From Actinomycetota bacterium (lineage in GTDB: Bacteria > Actinomycetota > Actinomycetes > Mycobacteriales > Pseudonocardiaceae), in contig JAJPIR010000040.1 of assembly GCA_021324675.1 (NCBI GenBank), forward strand, positions 1 through 45,927: a stretch of DNA of 45,927 nt, read 5' to 3'. Below are positions 44,704-45,927 of the stretch, one piece after another. The number at the start of each line of letters is the position of its first letter. Position 1 is the first letter of the stretch. Made by a program: the position numbers and the translations under genes. The notes beneath the pieces are model-generated. The model made no database searches, was not told the origin of the DNA, and was given only the letters and a program-made list of their open reading frames with translations.

Positions 44704-45927
44704 TCACGACTCGTAGACCAGCGCGGGTACTAGCTGTTCCTCGGGGGTCAGCGAACCGTGGTGGCCGATCAACCGGCTCAGCTTGGGACTGACCTGGGAT
44801 CGGACCACGGCGAACTCTGCCCGGGCGGCGACGATGACGTCCCCGATGCGGTCGCGGATGTGGTTCTCGACCAGGGGACCGAACCACCCGGCCGAGATGG
44901 CTTCGTCACGGGTGAGGATCCAGGCGCGATCTCCTATCACATCACGCCAGGTGCCAAGCACATCGTGGATGGCTCCTGGCTCGGTGTAGACATACCGGGC
45001 GCGCGCGTCTCCGCCCAGCAGGCGCACCCCGGCTTGCAACACCGGCTCGGTGTCGAAATCAAGCCTGCCTTCCTCGGGCACGGTCACCATGCCGTGGTCT
45101 GCGATCACCACAAGCCGGACGCCTCGCGGGAGGCCTTCGACGATAGTGGTCACCAGGTGGTCGACGTGGCGCAGCTGCAGCCGCCAGGGCAACGACCCGA
45201 CGCCGTAAACATGGCCGAGTAAATCCAGGTCACCGTGATAGGCGTAGCAGAATCTCCGTGCTCTGCTAGACGCCACAGACAGCGCGGCCAAGACGTTGCC
45301 CGCCAGATCGCCCAACGCGTGCACGCCCTTCATCTCGCCACCACGCAACGCTGCGCGGTTCAAACCTGACCCCCGATGAATCTCCGGAACGGCCAGGGTC
45401 ACATCCACTCCGGCAGCTGCGGCGCGCTCCAAGGCGGTAGGTCGCGGCTGGATGTCCTCGGGCACGAACCGTTCACGAAGATCGACGCGGCGGCCGCCGC
45501 CGTGGGTGTGCCAGCTCAACGCGTTGATGAGGCCGCCGTCAGGAACAGCGAAGGAGAAGCCGACGATCCCGTGCTGGCCCGCAGGCATACCCGTGCCGAT
45601 AGCGGCCACACCGGCGGCCGTCGTTGCGGGAAACCCGGCGATGATCGGCTGGCGTCCCGCGGCCAGCGAACTGAGGAATGGGGCGTCAACGGAGTGCTCC
45701 TGCAGTGCAAGCCAGCCGAGGCCGTCCACGAGCAGCAGGCACGCACCGTCCGTCGGGGTGAGCTGTAATGCATTGGCGAAGCCGGCGACTCCCAGACCGG
45801 CTAGCAGGGAGGGCACGACGTCGGCGAGCGATGCATGCTGGCCGTGGGATAGCAGCGGTGTCGCCGATCCCGATGCCTCGCCCCTGCCAGCAGGTCTCGG
45901 AGTCGATGCCTCGACCCTGCCAGCAGG
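44704..45927 (-). CDS. Alkaline-phosphatase-superfamily phosphodiesterase/pyrophosphatase (5' end missing)
   Basis: A nucleotide pyrophosphatase/phosphodiesterase-like enzyme. ACLLLVDGLGW carries the first metal aspartate. FPATTAAGVAAIGTGM carries the nucleophile Thr. VIADHGMV carries the Asp-His metal pair. A GTG at 45816 exists, but the same frame stays open and coding-like to the window edge, reading LLSHGQHASLADVVPSL before it. The real start therefore lies outside. The extension includes two copies of an 11-residue repeat (PAGR-V/G-EAS-x3). At least 407 residues are present. Substrate unknown. Confidence 0.85.
   Translation of the reverse strand, partial: PAGRVEASTPRPAGRGEASGSATPLLSHGQHASLADVVPSLLAGLGVAGFANALQLTPTDGACLLLVDGLGWLALQEHSVDAPFLSSLAAGRQPIIAGFPATTAAGVAAIGTGMPAGQHGIVGFSFAVPDGGLINALSWHTHGGGRRVDLRERFVPEDIQPRPTALERAAAAGVDVTLAVPEIHRGSGLNRAALRGGEMKGVHALGDLAGNVLAALSVASSRARRFCYAYHGDLDLLGHVYGVGSLPWRLQLRHVDHLVTTIVEGLPRGVRLVVIADHGMVTVPEEGRLDFDTEPVLQAGVRLLGGDARARYVYTEPGAIHDVLGTWRDVIGDRAWILTRDEAISAGWFGPLVENHIRDRIGDVIVAARAEFAVVRSQVSPKLSRLIGHHGSLTPEEQLVPALVYES
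45871..45927. repeat. 33-bp tandem repeat at the right edge
   Basis: Two 24-bp copies (45871-45894 and 45904-45927), identical except for one base, are spaced 33 bp apart. The period is 11 codons, and the repeat lies in frame in the phosphodiesterase gene, encoding PAGR(V/G)EAS. The array may continue beyond the window. Confidence 0.75.

Overview
The window is a high-GC actinobacterial chromosome segment. Frequent GTG, TTG and leaderless starts, a pup-proteasome locus, PafBC and a group 1h [NiFe] hydrogenase all point to Actinobacteria. From position 16642 to 44673 the gene order follows the Mycobacterium tuberculosis block Rv2089c to Rv2125 as I remember it: pepE, 5'-3' exonuclease, helY, tatC, tatA, pafC, pafB, pafA, prcA, prcB, pup, dop, mpa, trmI, RecB-like, hisG, hisE, metH, PAC2. 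A non-mycobacterial order such as Pseudonocardiales is my guess. The genus cannot be read from the sequence.

Region 1 (1-14765) is a hydrogen-oxidation island. A tightly overlapping plus-strand operon carries the small and large subunits of a group 1h (actinobacterial, high-affinity) [NiFe] hydrogenase. After them come a NifU/Rieske-like protein with four cysteines in place of the Rieske Cys/His set, two hydrogenase-associated DUF proteins, an unknown 433-aa protein, the maturation endopeptidase, a 37-aa membrane peptide nested in the protease 3' end, and hypC, hypD and hypE. A small acidic protein that apparently starts at CTG follows, then a Cas4/AddB-like protein that keeps its four Fe-S cysteines but has lost the nuclease D/E-x-K motif. 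hypF (minus strand) and hypA-hypB (plus strand) diverge from a 74-bp gap, so the Hyp set A-F is complete.

Region 2 (14766-16641) holds a PspC-domain peptide and a tandem two-domain protoglobin-like protein. Only its second domain has the proximal histidine in the family position.

Region 3 (16642-25873) has a peptidase, an exonuclease, a GMC oxidoreductase, a small secreted peptide, the helicase HelY, a PadR regulator, tatC/tatA and a small membrane protein. The padR promoter and the GMC/secreted-peptide promoter carry similar inverted-repeat boxes, so a PadR regulon is possible.

Region 4 (25884-36971) is the Pup-proteasome and DNA-damage region: pafCBA, prcBA, pup, dop and mpa. It is interrupted by a PAP2-diacylglycerol kinase fusion and a SHOCT membrane protein. 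dop has a perfect 17-bp inverted repeat over its predicted -35 region, and mpa ends in a clear intrinsic terminator.

Region 5 (37080-45927) carries trmI, an intact RecB-like nuclease, hisG-hisE, metH, a PAC2 protein and an alkaline-phosphatase-superfamily gene. That last gene runs off the right edge through a 33-bp tandem repeat. At least eight genes in regions 3-5 have a TANNNT box 6-7 nt before the start codon, the signature of leaderless transcription.

I saw no tRNA, rRNA, CRISPR array, insertion sequence or prophage.
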